Assembly: GCA_003996215.1 (NCBI GenBank)
Contig: QJPP01003465.1
Coordinates: 1 to 64,000 of the forward strand
Reading direction: 5' to 3'
Source of the DNA: Jaltomata sinuosa
Lineage: Eukaryota; Streptophyta; Magnoliopsida; Solanales; Solanaceae
DNA: 64,000 nucleotides
Within the stretch, counting starts at the first letter, position 1; every line of letters starts with the position of its first letter. Under the pieces are notes generated by a model. It had not been told where the DNA came from. It ran no database searches and saw nothing but the letters and a program-made list of their open reading frames with translations. Below are positions 22,147 to 33,302 of this stretch, in pieces. The translations under genes were made by a program, and so were the position numbers.

Positions 22147-22320
22147 AAATATCAAGCCTTCAATTTTTCACAACTAGGCACATTAATTCAACAATCATTT
22201 CTTCCTGCCCACACAAGATTATTCACCCAATAAAATTTTCAACATTGAACATGGGCATAAGACAGTAGTAACAAATTTCATCCCCAAACATCAATTTTAA
22301 ACTAAGACCTCATGAAGACG

Positions 22321-22361
22321 ATGATTTTCCCTTAAGAATGACGTCACCCAATCTATAATAG
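22321..22361 (-). repeat. Recurrent motif, M2 copy 2, with TGACGTCA
   Basis: Minus strand CTATTATAGATTGGGTGACG then TCATTCTTAAGGGAAAATCA. TGACGTCA at 22339-22346 is a perfect palindrome of the kind bound by bZIP factors. Confidence 0.75.
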
Positions 22362-23403
22362 GGCCAAATCATGCATCAATCACAAGTGGGTTACTCAGAC
22401 TTCATCCCAAATACAGATTTTTAAGGCTAAAAACTGCTACAATCAACATGCATTATCACAATATCAAGTTTTACCAAGCTTATCTTAAGCAAAATTAACA
22501 TAATAACCACAAATATTAGGGACCCAAAATTTTTGGATCTCACCGAAAATGAACATGCCAATTCTAAGGAGCATGCTTCAGAATATGAGTTCCCAATAAT
22601 CATAATAACAAGTAATTAACTTTGGAGAACTTACCACAAATGAAGATAAAGCGAAGGGAAGTAAAAATCAAAGCTTTTCAAGGTGTATCAATGGAGACCC
22701 ATGATTTTGCCCAAAGACAACAACGGCTGTGACAGGGGTAGAGCGGCGGTGGAGCGGCAACAAATTTGGGTGAGAGGAGAACAAGGTTTTGTGAAATTTT
22801 GATGGTTTTGTGGAGGATTTTGAGAGATAATTGAGAAATTTGTGGGAGAAATATGGGATAAAAGGGTGAAGGTGGCAGTTTAAACAGAGAGGAAAGAAAA
22901 ATAAAATTCACCGAGTCAGTATCTGGGTCGAGTCGGTCAATGGGTAGGTCAACAAAAAATTTAAAATTTACCTAGGTGCACCGCCATGTGCGATTCATAC
23001 AATCCCTTGTCTGGACCACATGTCGCTTCGCACCACACCTTTTTCATTTCCCGAACTTGGATTGTCTTCTGTTATGGTGTACGATGGAGGTGAGACACAC
23101 ACATGGGCTCGTGCAGACCGCACAACCCAGTGCACATTGCCTCTTACTCAACTTCTTACTTCCAATTCTCTGCTTTAGGATGCGTTGGGCCATGCAATGC
23201 GCACAATGGCTTGTGCGAACCGCATGGTCCTCTACATGTCCTATTTTTTCCCTGTTTTGCACTTGTTCATATTTCTTCTCCATGCATTCCTAAAACAAAC
23301 CAAAAACAACAAAAAGGTAGTGAAAAACAAAGTAAAAAATCTTGGGTAGCCTTCCAAGAAGCACTTGATTTTACATCGTGGCTCAGTTATAGTACCTTAA
23401 ACC

Positions 23404-25867
23404 TTAGTCATTGTCAGATAGCATGCCAATTCGGTTAGCCTGGACCTACCCCAAGAAGGGGAATTGCTCCATCAATAACTTGAAAATATAATCTTGTTGC
23501 CCCTTTGGCAACAAAACAACCATGGGAATTTTTCCCACTTCAAACTCCTCAAGGGCACCATCAAGCTTGCCCTCGACATCTTTTATCGAGATTACCCTCA
23601 ATTCATCCAGAGGCTTTGTGGGTTGGCATATGTTGAATGTCACTACCTTGCTTCCAACTCGGAATTCAAGTCCACCGACTTCAACATCCACAAGTGCTCT
23701 CCCCGTGGCTAATAATGATCGCCCCAATATGATGGGCAGCTCAACATCTACTTCAAAATCCAAGATCAAGAAGTCCGTTGGGAGAATAAACTTTTTGACC
23801 TTCACCAATATGTCAAATAGGATCCCTACCGGATACTTAATGGATCGATCAGCTATTAGTAAATGCATGGATGTAGGTTTGAGCGTAACCAATCCTAACT
23901 TCTTGAAGATCACAAGGGGAATCAAGTTTATGCTTGCCCCTAAGTCACACAAGGCCTTACAGAACACAAACAACCCAATAGTGCAAGGTATGGTGAATGC
24001 ACTCGGGTCATCCCATTTTGTAGCAACAATGTTTGTCATCACAAATCTACAACTGTGTGATATCTCAACGGTGATCACATCAACAATCTTCTTCTTCTTG
24101 TGAAACTCTTTCATGAACTTAGTATACCCCAACATTTGCATTAAGGCTTCAACCAAAGGATTGTTTATCAAAAGCTTGTTGAACATGTCGATAAACTTAT
24201 TTAATTTATGCTCTTCCTTCTTTTTATTTAGACTTTTAGGGTATGGATAAGGTGCCTTGGGTATTGTGGTCGGCACACTTTGAACAATGAAAGGGTCCTC
24301 TTCAATATCAACATCCACTTGGGGAGGAGATTCAGCCTGCTCCCTCTTATCATCTATATCAACATCCACCGGGACGTTGGGTGCACCAAGCTTCACCCCA
24401 ACTTCAATTTCTACAACATCTTTGTCACGCACAACCTCTTTTTAATTGTTACATGGCTCCACAATAGGTTCAACACTGGGCTTTATCACAATAATAATTG
24501 GCTTCTCCACAACACCAACAATGGGCTTTTCCACCATACCACTCGTTCTTTCACTTGTAGTAACAATAGCCATAACATGAGCATCATTTTTAGGATTGGA
24601 TGTGGTATCACTAGGGAGTGGTCCCTTCATTCTAGAATTCATTTGAGCGGATAGATGGTTTATTTGAGCTTCAAGATGCTTGATTAAGAACGAATGAGAG
24701 CTCAGAGTTTGATGAAGTGTTGAAACTTTGGTTTTAAGCTCACTAACCTCGGTATTTGTAGTTTCTTCCTTCTTCAACACCAAGGAAAACATGTCCACAA
24801 TCTTTGAGTGCCCAAGATAGCTTTTGGTGGGTTGATATAAAGAATCCGACTTTTTTGGAGGTATGAAAGTATTTGAGCTCCGGTGATTGTATCTATTACC
24901 TACTTTGTCACGATCCTTCAAATTTCCATCTCGTTCCTTGTGTCTATTCCAACCTTGATTATTATCCCTCGGGCGATAATACCCGAGATGAGAAACTACC
25001 GACAAACAACAAAGCTTACCATCCACAATGTTTATTAGCTCATCATCACTAGCCTTGTTCTCCGGTGTACTCACAACATTTATGGTCTTATCACTTTCGG
25101 ACCCCATCATATGCTTGGCCAAGAGGTCTATTTGCATCATCATTTTAGCTATGGTATCATCCCTCTCTTCATCCTTTCTCCGCATCTCATTAGTCAAAAT
25201 GGATATGGTTAATCCCGAGGTAGGAATGTCAGCCTCCCTAGAGCAAATTATTGGTCCATGAAGGTACCACCCTTGAGTTTGTGGCCACAGACTTGTTCAT
25301 TGAGTTCAAAGCTCTATAAAATCATTGTAGCAAGACATCATCCATATGTCCGTGGTTGGGACACAACAATAACTTGTTTTTAAATTTCAACCATGCCTCG
25401 TGTAAAGGCTTGTTAGGGAGTTGGAAAAAATTGGTAAACTCATCCCTCAACTGCATAATCCATAAGAGGTGGAAAAATTTAGTTCTGAAAGCATCTACCA
25501 ACTCAACTCAAGAGGTGATTGAGACATCCAACAATTCCTCGACCCAAGCCATGACTTCCCCTGTTTGAGAGAAGGGGAATAGGCAAAGTTGAATGGACTC
25601 TTTGGGAATGTTTTTGAAGATGATAGGTTGGCATATCTCCATAAAGTTGCGGATGTGCCTATTTGCATCTTCGTGTGCTGCTCCTCTAAATATCCTCTTC
25701 AATTGTATTAGATGGAGCATTGTGCTGGTGACATGGAACACCACATTTCTAACTGTGGGAGGTAGGTGGATTGCACCTACTCCCACTTGAATCATGGGTT
25801 CATTGGCTACATCCATGAACCCGTTGAGACTTCCATTGATACTTTTGTTGTTGCCCACTTTGCTCAT
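23404..25867 (-). pseudogene. M2 gag-protease, the best preserved copy, broken
   Basis: Start ATG 25867 (MSKVGNNKSINGSLNGFM). Three long open stretches: 25867-25508 (HVTSTMLHLIQLKRIFRGAA, ESIQLCLFPFS), 25197-24442 (EERDDTIAKMMMQ, a PRDNNQGWNRHKERDGN stretch, coiled-coil-like SELKTKVSTLHQTLSSHS) and 24432-23446 (328 residues: acidic linker, KSLNKKKEEHKL, protease CDLGASINLIPL, LLIADRSIKYP, VELPIILGRSLLATGRAL, DIEEDP). No CCHC zinc knuckle is evident. Breaks: a stop at 24442, a small deletion and frame change near 25240, another near 25510, and the old TAG at 23446 ahead of VQANRIGML. The protease (24100-23650) keeps all recognisable family motifs. Confidence 0.87.
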
Positions 25868-25970
25868 AGGCTGCCTGTGCAATGGATAAAAACAACAAAG
25901 CAAATAAAAAGAACAAATATTCTACAAGGTAATTTCAATTAACAATCAAAAAGGTTGTTAAAACACAATT

Positions 25971-25987
25971 CCTCGATAATGATGCCA
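25971..25987 (-). other. M2 primer-binding site, decayed
   Basis: Minus strand TGGCATCATTATCGAGG, against TGGCGCCGTTATCGGGG in M1; the three differences are transitions. Confidence 0.75.
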
Positions 25988-25991
25988 TTTT

Positions 25992-27479
25992 TGATAATGC
26001 TCAAATGTACTCTCCAAGATGCAGGTATCGGCGATTGATAAGCAAAACACAATATATATTACTAGACAGGAGTCGGGGTCGACCTCATAAGGAATTGTAA
26101 ATTATCCAAAATGATTGTAGAAATTAATTCACAACGAGAATAAATTGCTCAAATAACAAAGTGTAATAAGGGGGCGGGGGGGGGGGAATGGGAAACTATC
26201 TCAATTCGAATTCCAAACAAAGCAATAAGTAAAAGTGCAAGGTATAAGCAATAGAGAGATGAAGACTAAGGATGTACTTTTGAATGGTAGAGGTAAAGAT
26301 GCTTGCTAAATTGCATAAATTCCTACTAAATGATATAGGTAGAATTGGTTTTAGGCATGGGTGTTAATATCTCGATCAAACAATCATATATCTAATAATT
26401 TTTATTCAAACAACATTGCTTAGGCAATAACCAACCAACATATTCTTGGGGAGGTCACACCATTTCGAGCTTAGACCCTTAAATGAGTATTTTTGGGAAA
26501 CTGAGCTATTTCTAGTCTGAATCTAAGTAGAATCCCAAGTACCCACTAGAAATTTCACATCCGAAATTGTAAACCCCTTTATCAATCAAGAACATCAATA
26601 AAGTAGAGTAAATCAATGTTTTTAACTACCAATTTTAGAGTTAAAATGTAGTGAAATCACTATACCCATGTTATATTAGCAATTATAAACACAAATAAGT
26701 AAGACCTATACCCTTTTATGAAGTACCCATCATCAACACACCCCTAAACAAGAAAACATAGGAACTCATGCTAAAGGAAGAAGAAAGTATACCCATAGGG
26801 AAATTTAAATTGATTTTAATTAATTGTAGCAAGAATCCAATATCCAAGCTCAAATTTACAAGCCCAAGGTTAAAGATTGAGAAAATGGATTGAAACCCTC
26901 TTTCTTTCCTTGGGAGAGAAAATTGCTTCAAAAACTCAAAAATATTCAAAAACTATGAAAAACTATGCCTAAATTGGGTTTTAGATGTTCCCAAATCATC
27001 ACATCAAAATGGAAAAAATTGCCCTTCGGGAGTTATGCAGTGTGATATGCATTTTGCAAATCCTGTTGTGCGCTTCGCACAACCTTGCTTCAGTGGACCA
27101 GTGACTTGTCTTGTACTTGGAGACTCATGCAAAGTTGGGTACGGTTTGCACCAAGCCTTGTGTGCGTCGCGCAATGCCTGCATCCTTTAATAGATCCTTC
27201 AATTTTCTTCTGGACTTCATATAGGGGAAGGTGCGAACCGTACCAAAGATTGGGCAAATCGCACGAGGTGCGCACCTCTCAGTAGATTCTTCATCTTGTT
27301 TAATCACTTCACACTTCCACTCTATTATAGCTCTTTTAGATCCAATTCCTTGTTATTCTCTATACAAAGTGTACCAATATTCAGGTCAATAAAGGCCATA
27401 AGAACCTCTAAATCTTATCAAAACATGGCAATACTTCATGATTAAAGGCTAAATGAGTTGGTAGATTACCGACTCATCA
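25992..27479 (-). repeat. M2 5' LTR
   Basis: Minus strand starts TGATGAGTCGGTAATC at 27479 and ends GAGCATTATCA at 25992. It contains a poly-G run (about 26163-26188) and GTGCG-type words at 27035-27285. Right flank AGAAT. Confidence 0.9.
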
Positions 27480-29915
27480 AGAATCACTATATTGCATTTG
27501 ATCCAAATAAAGGGCTTGTACAGAGGACTAGAAAGTGAGGATGCTAATTGACACATCCGAAACTTTGTAGATATTTTCTAGTCGTTTAACATTCAAAATA
27601 TTAATCAAAATTCAATTCAACTTTAGCTTTTTCCATTCTCTCTCATTAGATAGGTGACCGCATGGAAATAAGAGATTCCTGAGGGCTCCATGACATCATG
27701 GAATGGGCTAGTCGAGGCTTCCTTGGAACAGTTCTTCCAACCTTCAAGGATGATAAAATTGTATGATGAATTCACAAACTTCTGAAAATTAATGGAAGAA
27801 ACTTTGCACGAGGTGTGGTTAAGGTTTAAGAAAATATTGTTATTGTATCTGAATCATGGGCTACTGGATGGATTTCTGCTACAAAGCTTTTATTGGTCAC
27901 ATAACTCAATGAAAAAATCTGTAGCAAACAATATTTTGGTATCATGGATCAAAAATTTGGTCTTGCAAAAGCTCTTTTTTATAGAATGACTAAGACGAAT
28001 AGATTTGGCACACGAGAGAGGCTGAGGTGACATCAGGTGTCACCTCATCCACCATAACCAATGAGATAAGAAGAAAAGAGGTAGAATAGGATGAAGCTAT
28101 GGCTAAGATGATGACTCAAATTAAATTATTAGCCAAACACATGATGGGCACCAAGACTAAAAGTGTTAATGTTGTTGGAGCCTATGAGGCCAAAAGCCAT
28201 TATGAAGGTGGTGCTTATTTATTGTTGGATAAAGAAGTGTGTTATTTTTTGGCAGGTTCTCACTCGGGATACCAAGGTTCAAATCATGGCCAATGGCAAC
28301 CTCGAGATAAGAATCAAGGAATAGGGAGGGAGGTAATCAATAGAGAGATCATGTGCAAGGAAGAAACCATGATGGTCCATAGAGAGATTGTGAAAGAGAT
28401 GATGATTGCTACAATCACCAAAGTGCTAACCCATATATGCCTCCACCTATTAGAGATGCTTCTAACTTTCAACCAAGTTTGAGTGATTTTGCTAGTTCAA
28501 AAATTAAAGACATTGTCACGTGTGTTGAAAAGGGTAGAGTCCATGGATGATGAGGTTAGAGATTTTAAGAGTGATATTTCTATTCTTACCCAAACTGTGA
28601 GCTCTCATTCAGAGTTCATCAAGCGCTTAGAGTCCCAAATGAACCACCTATCAACCCAAATGAACCCCTGATTAAACATCACTCTTCCTAGTGACACTCT
28701 TCTAAATCTGAAGAGCAATGGTCATATGATGGAGATTGTTAGGCAAAGTGTAAAGATGCTTGATTGTGTAGACACAACCAACCAAAGAGATTTGGTTTGA
28801 GAATAATGAAAAGATGGTGGAAGTTTATGATGAAATCCCAAATGAGGAGAAAGAAGAGATGGAGTTACCTCCTCAGGTTGTGATTGATATGAAAGAGGAG
28901 AAGGAGGAGCAAACTCTATGTGAGCCAATGCAATTTCCTAATTGTCCTTTTTCATACCTCAAAGGTTGATAAAGATAAAGAAGGATAATCAATTCAATAA
29001 ATTTTTGGATATGCTCAGCAAATTGTCCATAAACATTCCATTGTTTAACGCTCTAATGCAAATGTTAGGCAATGCAAAGTTTATGAAGGAGCTATTGAAA
29101 AAGAAAAGAGTGATTGATGTGGGTATGGTGGAAGTATACCACCATTGTAGTGCAATAATGGCTAATAATTTGGAAAAAAAAGAGAAGATCTAGGTGGTTT
29201 TACAATTCCTTACACTATTGGCGTTATTTTGTTTAAGAAGGCTTCATGTGACCTTGGGAAAAACATCAACTTGATTCCCCTTGTGATCTTTAAAAAGTTG
29301 GGTTTGGTATCTCCTAAACTAACATTGATGAGGTTGCTAATGGCTGATCGTGTGATAAAGTTCCCAATAGGAATTGTGTTTCATGTATTGGTGATGGTAG
29401 ACAAATTCATACTCCTCATGGACTTTGTGGTGTTAGAATATGATGTGGACTTAGAGGTGCCTATAATTTTAGGGCGCCCATTTTTGGCCACGAGAAGAGC
29501 TCTTATTGATGCTGAGTTGGGAGAACTCAAATTTTTGGTGAAATGTGAAGAAGACACATTCAATATATGTAAATCTATGAAGACTCTAGATGAATATATA
29601 GTCATATCTGTGATTTCCACCAAGGATGCCCTGGTTAAGGGTCCTGGTGAAGAAGAGGTTAGAGGTGAACCACCGAGTGATCAACTTGTTATATATGATG
29701 GTCAATGAAAGAAGGAGCCCGAAGAGTTTATCATACCTAAGCCACCAAATTTGGTGGATATGCACATTGGTCCTAATGACACCCTACCATTGTCCACATC
29801 TAAGGTGTTACAAGCATGGGAAAGGGATGAGTTGATGAATATCTTGAGAAAGTACTTTTGGAGTTTCGGATGGGATTGTGCCAATCGTATTGGCATGACT
29901 CCGGGAAATAATTGA
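27480..29915 (+). pseudogene. P gag-protease, main part, copy B
   Basis: Same structure as 17814-20199. Motifs: EETLHEVWLRFKK (about 27800), a 127-codon open stretch at 28099-28482, coiled-coil-like SSHSEFIKRLESQMNHLSTQ (about 28600), KFMKELLKKKRVIDVG (about 29080, retained here and lost in copy A), then protease CDLGKNINLIPL, LLMADRVIKFP, DVDLEVPIILGRPFLAT (29229-29708). A TGA after VIYDGQ replaces the TGG of copy A. The C-terminal sequence continues to CANRIGMTPGNN and TGA 29913-29915. Copy B keeps the conserved GRPFLAT motif that copy A has lost. Confidence 0.85.
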
Positions 29916-30904
29916 TACTTGCGGTACTATTATCATAGCGTGATGTAAAATCAAGCACTTCTTGGGAGGCAACCCAAGTATTTTAGATTTATTTACTTCA
30001 CTTCTTTGTTCTTTTTGGTTTGATTTAGGAATGCATGGAGATTGAAAAAGTGGCCAAGTGCTAAAAAAGATTTTTGAGAAGACATGCATTCCACATGTGA
30101 GTCGCATGTGCTTACTTGCGGCATGTAGATGGAGTCACCCCTATGAGGTAGTAAATTAAAAGAAAAAGAAAAAAATTATGGCATCTGCGAAACCACATAT
30201 GACTCGCATGTGGGGACCTATGGCACGCATATGCTGTTGTAGGTCAGAAATAGTGCAGTGGGAATATTTAAGCTGAGATTCATAACCTGAGAAACTCAAG
30301 TGGTCACCTAGTAAAAAGTATGGACTTTAAATTGTTTAACCAACCTGTTAACCTTGACCCGACCTGGACTTTACCCACATTTTTTTCTTCTTCTTCCACA
30401 TCTAGAACTGCCTCTTCTTTTTCTTTTTCACCATTAAAACTCTAACAAACCTCTAAACTCTCTCCACAATCTCCATAATCATTCAAAACTTTTCCCCACA
30501 CTTTCTCCTTTGCTCTGCGATGCACCACCGATGCTAACCATCACTTCCATTGCTAACTCTTTGGAAAAAAATCATGGATCACCATTGTTGGGTCCAAAAG
30601 CTTTAATTTTTCACTCCATACTCCATTATCTTCATTTGTGGTATTCTCCCTTATGTTAAATTATTTTTTATGTGTTTTACGAGTATTTTTAGTGAAGCAT
30701 TCTAGTTAAAATTTACCAATGCCTAAATATACTTGAGATCTTATTTTGAAACTCAATTTTAGATCTTATTGTTGTTATTGTTGCTGAAAAAACTGGTAGA
30801 TCCTATTTTTGTGATTATGCATGTTGTTGTGATGATTTTTAGCCTAAAAGATTAAGTTTGGGGTAAAATTTGAGTAACTCACTCATTTATAGTGCATGGT
30901 TTGG

Positions 30905-30948
30905 CTCTATCATAGACTAAGTGATGTCATTCTTAAGGGAAAATCATG
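30905..30948 (+). repeat. Recurrent motif, P copy B, first
   Basis: CTATCATAGACTAAGTGATG then TCATTCTTAAGGGAAAATCA, as in copy A. Confidence 0.7.
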
Positions 30949-31125
30949 ATTGCTTCGAATTTGATTGAAATATTATTGTGTTGGGTTGAAATTGTGAACC
31001 ATTGTGCTTGTGAGTAGTATAGCTGATTATGAATTTTCTGGTGAGTGCTTTGGTTGATTGAGAGTGATTATTGTTGCATTTTGATGTGCTCCTCATGATA
31101 AATCTTATGGATTGATGTTCCCGAT

Positions 31126-31161
31126 GATGGATGGGGTAACGTCCTTTTTAAGAGAAGTCAT
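31126..31161 (+). repeat. Recurrent motif, P copy B, second
   Basis: GATGGATGGGGTAACGTCC then TTTTTAAGAGAAGTCATT; more decayed. Confidence 0.55.
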
Positions 31162-31776
31162 TGATCATATGCTACTTGTTGGTATTTTTGTCTTTGTATG
31201 ATTTTGAATTATTTTAGGAAAGTCTGAGTACCCATTAAACTTAGAAATTGGTAAACTATTTACAGAAGCATGCCTTGAAATTATGTTGAATGTGTTTTAT
31301 ACTTGTTTAGCATGTGCCACATGTATTGTCCTGTGAAATGCATATGCAATGCAACTGAAAGCGAGGAGTTAAAAACTCACTGCCAACCACATGCATCTCA
31401 CATGCGTGTTGCAATTCGTAGGTGGCAACGCAGGTGTGGCTTGATCATTGCCAACTTGCTGCCAATTGTGTGTGACAGCAAATGCATGCCGTATGTTGGC
31501 TCATGCAAAATGCATGTGTTGTTGCACATGCATTGTCCTGCTATTAGTGTTCTTCCTAGCATCTGCGAGACCAGATGCGATTCGCGGGTCTCCAACTGCA
31601 AAACGCAAGTGAATCTCCCATGTTGGCAGTCAACTTAAGCTGTTTTTTTCTTTATGCATTCAATTTCTTTTTAATTTCTTAACTTCTTGTAGTGTTTTCT
31701 ATCACAACCTGATTAAAAAAAAATACAAAAAGATTTCTGTTGGTTTTCTTTGGCACTCACAACCTATTGCAGGGTC

Positions 31777-33302
31777 ATGTCTTCATCCAAGAGTAAAGAA
31801 AAAGGCAAAGCTCCAATGGGTTTTTTCACACTCTACACACCCCCAGTACCTATGAGAGATGAGGAATAAGAAATGGCAAAACTATGATTTGGCCTCGATG
31901 GATTGGAATCCTATTACCTCACTTTTTGTGAGAAGAGGACAATCACCGAGGAACCTTATTTTCATTTAGATTAATTCAAGGAGGATTTCCCTAATATAGC
32001 AACTTAGTTTTCATGTGCGAGTATGTGATGTGTTCATACAAGTACCAAGTCCTTATTTCCCAAAAATGGTAATAGAATTCTACGTTTCCTATCGATCTAG
32101 GCAATACTTATTAAAACACAAGCGTCGAATGGAAAAGAAGCCATGTTTAAGATCAATTTTGGTGCGGGCAAAGTAAGTTGACATTACACCGACTGCTATC
32201 AACTCTATTTTTGGGGATGAATTGTGGCGCCCTAGAAAGGGATTTACCAGGCGCTTAGCTTCAAAAGAGGATCACTATGCTTGTATGGCTAGTGTTATTT
32301 TTGTGGGCCAACCTCTTTGGGCTGTTATAAAGGGTTAAATTTCTTGCAAGGACCTAAAGTTTGAGGCTAAAATATGGCTTGACCTAGTGTGTACAAGACT
32401 CATCCCTTCGAAGAATAATACTCATGTTTCCATCAAGGTGTCTATTCTCATTATATGCATCATGGAAAATATTTATATCAATGTCGGGGATATTGTAACA
32501 GATCCATTCAAGATAAAGGCTCGGCACCATACTACTTCCATGTCATTCTTTGTTATTATTAGTTTGCTATGCCTTCGAGCGGAATGCCCTCGTCTTTGGC
32601 CATGTGACAAAACCTCACGAGCGGAAGGTGTGATTTATTTGGCAACAAAAATAGATACATATACTCCTCCTTTTAAGAGGAAGAGATTTTCTTGAAGTTT
32701 GAATACCTCAAAAGCTACTGGATCTCCTTCTTTTGTAACTCATACTCAGTTGGAAGATACGATTCCTATGCTCAAGAAGTCAGGACCTGCCTGAGCTGCC
32801 TCTGTACCTCCTAGGTCCTCTCGTGCACCAGTGTCTTCCTCATCATGTGGTTTCTCAAGCTTGCTAATATGGCCCGAGACAATGATGACCTCTTGTGTAA
32901 GATAGCTAGAGATATTCCATCCATAATTCAAAATTCTATCAAAGTTGCTTTAAGGTAATGAATAGTTTGGGCAAACATTGTGCTCAGATTGAGATAGTAG
33001 AAGGGGGTGTCAGTTTGCTCAGAGAAGAATTGAGCCAAAGTACATCGATGGTTCCACAGTTGGACTTGAATTTACCAGCCCTTACTCCCGTATCACCTCA
33101 GAGAGTAAGGAGTCCTCCAGATGATTGGTGTATGGGTGATGATATATCTGAAAACATAAAAAATACTGAGATTCAAGAAGTGGATCAGGTTTTTTTGAAT
33201 GTCACACTATCCCTAGGATCTTCAAAAGTAAACCAACAGTACATACACCTACATAGAGTGGAGATTAAGCATCATCATGTTGACTACATTTGGGGTCCCT
33301 AA
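31777..33302 (+). pseudogene. P ORF2, 'putative plant transposon protein'-like, broken
   Basis: Likely start ATG 31777 (MSSSKSKEKGKAPMGF), 4 bases after a CTATTGCAG acceptor-like site. Blocks in order: FKEDFPNIATQF (about 31980), PKMVIEFYVSYRSRQ (about 32065), VDITPTAINSIFG (about 32180), LKFEAKIWLDLVCTRLIP (about 32360), THVSIKVSILIICI, TTSMSFFVIISLLCLRAECP (about 32540), a lysine/arginine patch KRKRFS (about 32685), and a C-terminal SPPDDWCMGDD segment (about 33115). M1's ORF2 shares all of these. Several stops (e.g. TAG near 31970, TAA near 32337) kill it. The longest open pieces are 32387-32695 and 32958-33302. The domain name is from memory; function unknown, perhaps the env-like position gene of Athila elements. 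Confidence 0.65.

Larger units (their letters stand above)
21846..23403 (-). other. M2 noncoding region (part) between gag-protease and the duplication edge
   Basis: Same content as 11880-13435: recurrent motifs at 22110-22146 and 22321-22361, GTGCG-type words at 22976-23230, and the CTTCCAAGAAGCACTTGA form of the post-gag string near 23350. No gene. Confidence 0.7.
21846..31558. repeat. Large tandem duplication, copy B
   Basis: Second copy of 11880-21845 in the same orientation, with M2's gag-protease and 5' LTR followed by P gag-protease. Scattered substitutions and small indels separate the copies. An M2 deletion near 25240 removes about 50 bases present in M1 near 15275-15325. Confidence 0.85.
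29916..31776 (+). other. P noncoding region after gag-protease, copy B and onward
   Basis: Opens with the CTTCTTGGGAGGCAACCCAA string (29960-29979). It contains GTCGCATGTG-type words (30100-30240, 31305-31620) and recurrent motifs at 30905-30948 and 31126-31161. Unique P sequence resumes after 31558. A pyrimidine-rich tract and CTATTGCAG (31765-31773) precede ORF2. No gene. Confidence 0.7.

Noticed and set aside
22976..23438. Overlapping ORFs rich in His and Cys
   Set aside because: Produced by the G/C-rich GTGCG/CGCAC word cluster in noncoding M DNA; the frame differs between copies A and B.
26163..26188. Poly-G run in the M2 LTR as a possible G-quadruplex
   Set aside because: Mostly a homopolymer expansion of GGGGGG seen in sibling LTRs (AAAAAGGGGGG); length may also be a sequencing artefact.
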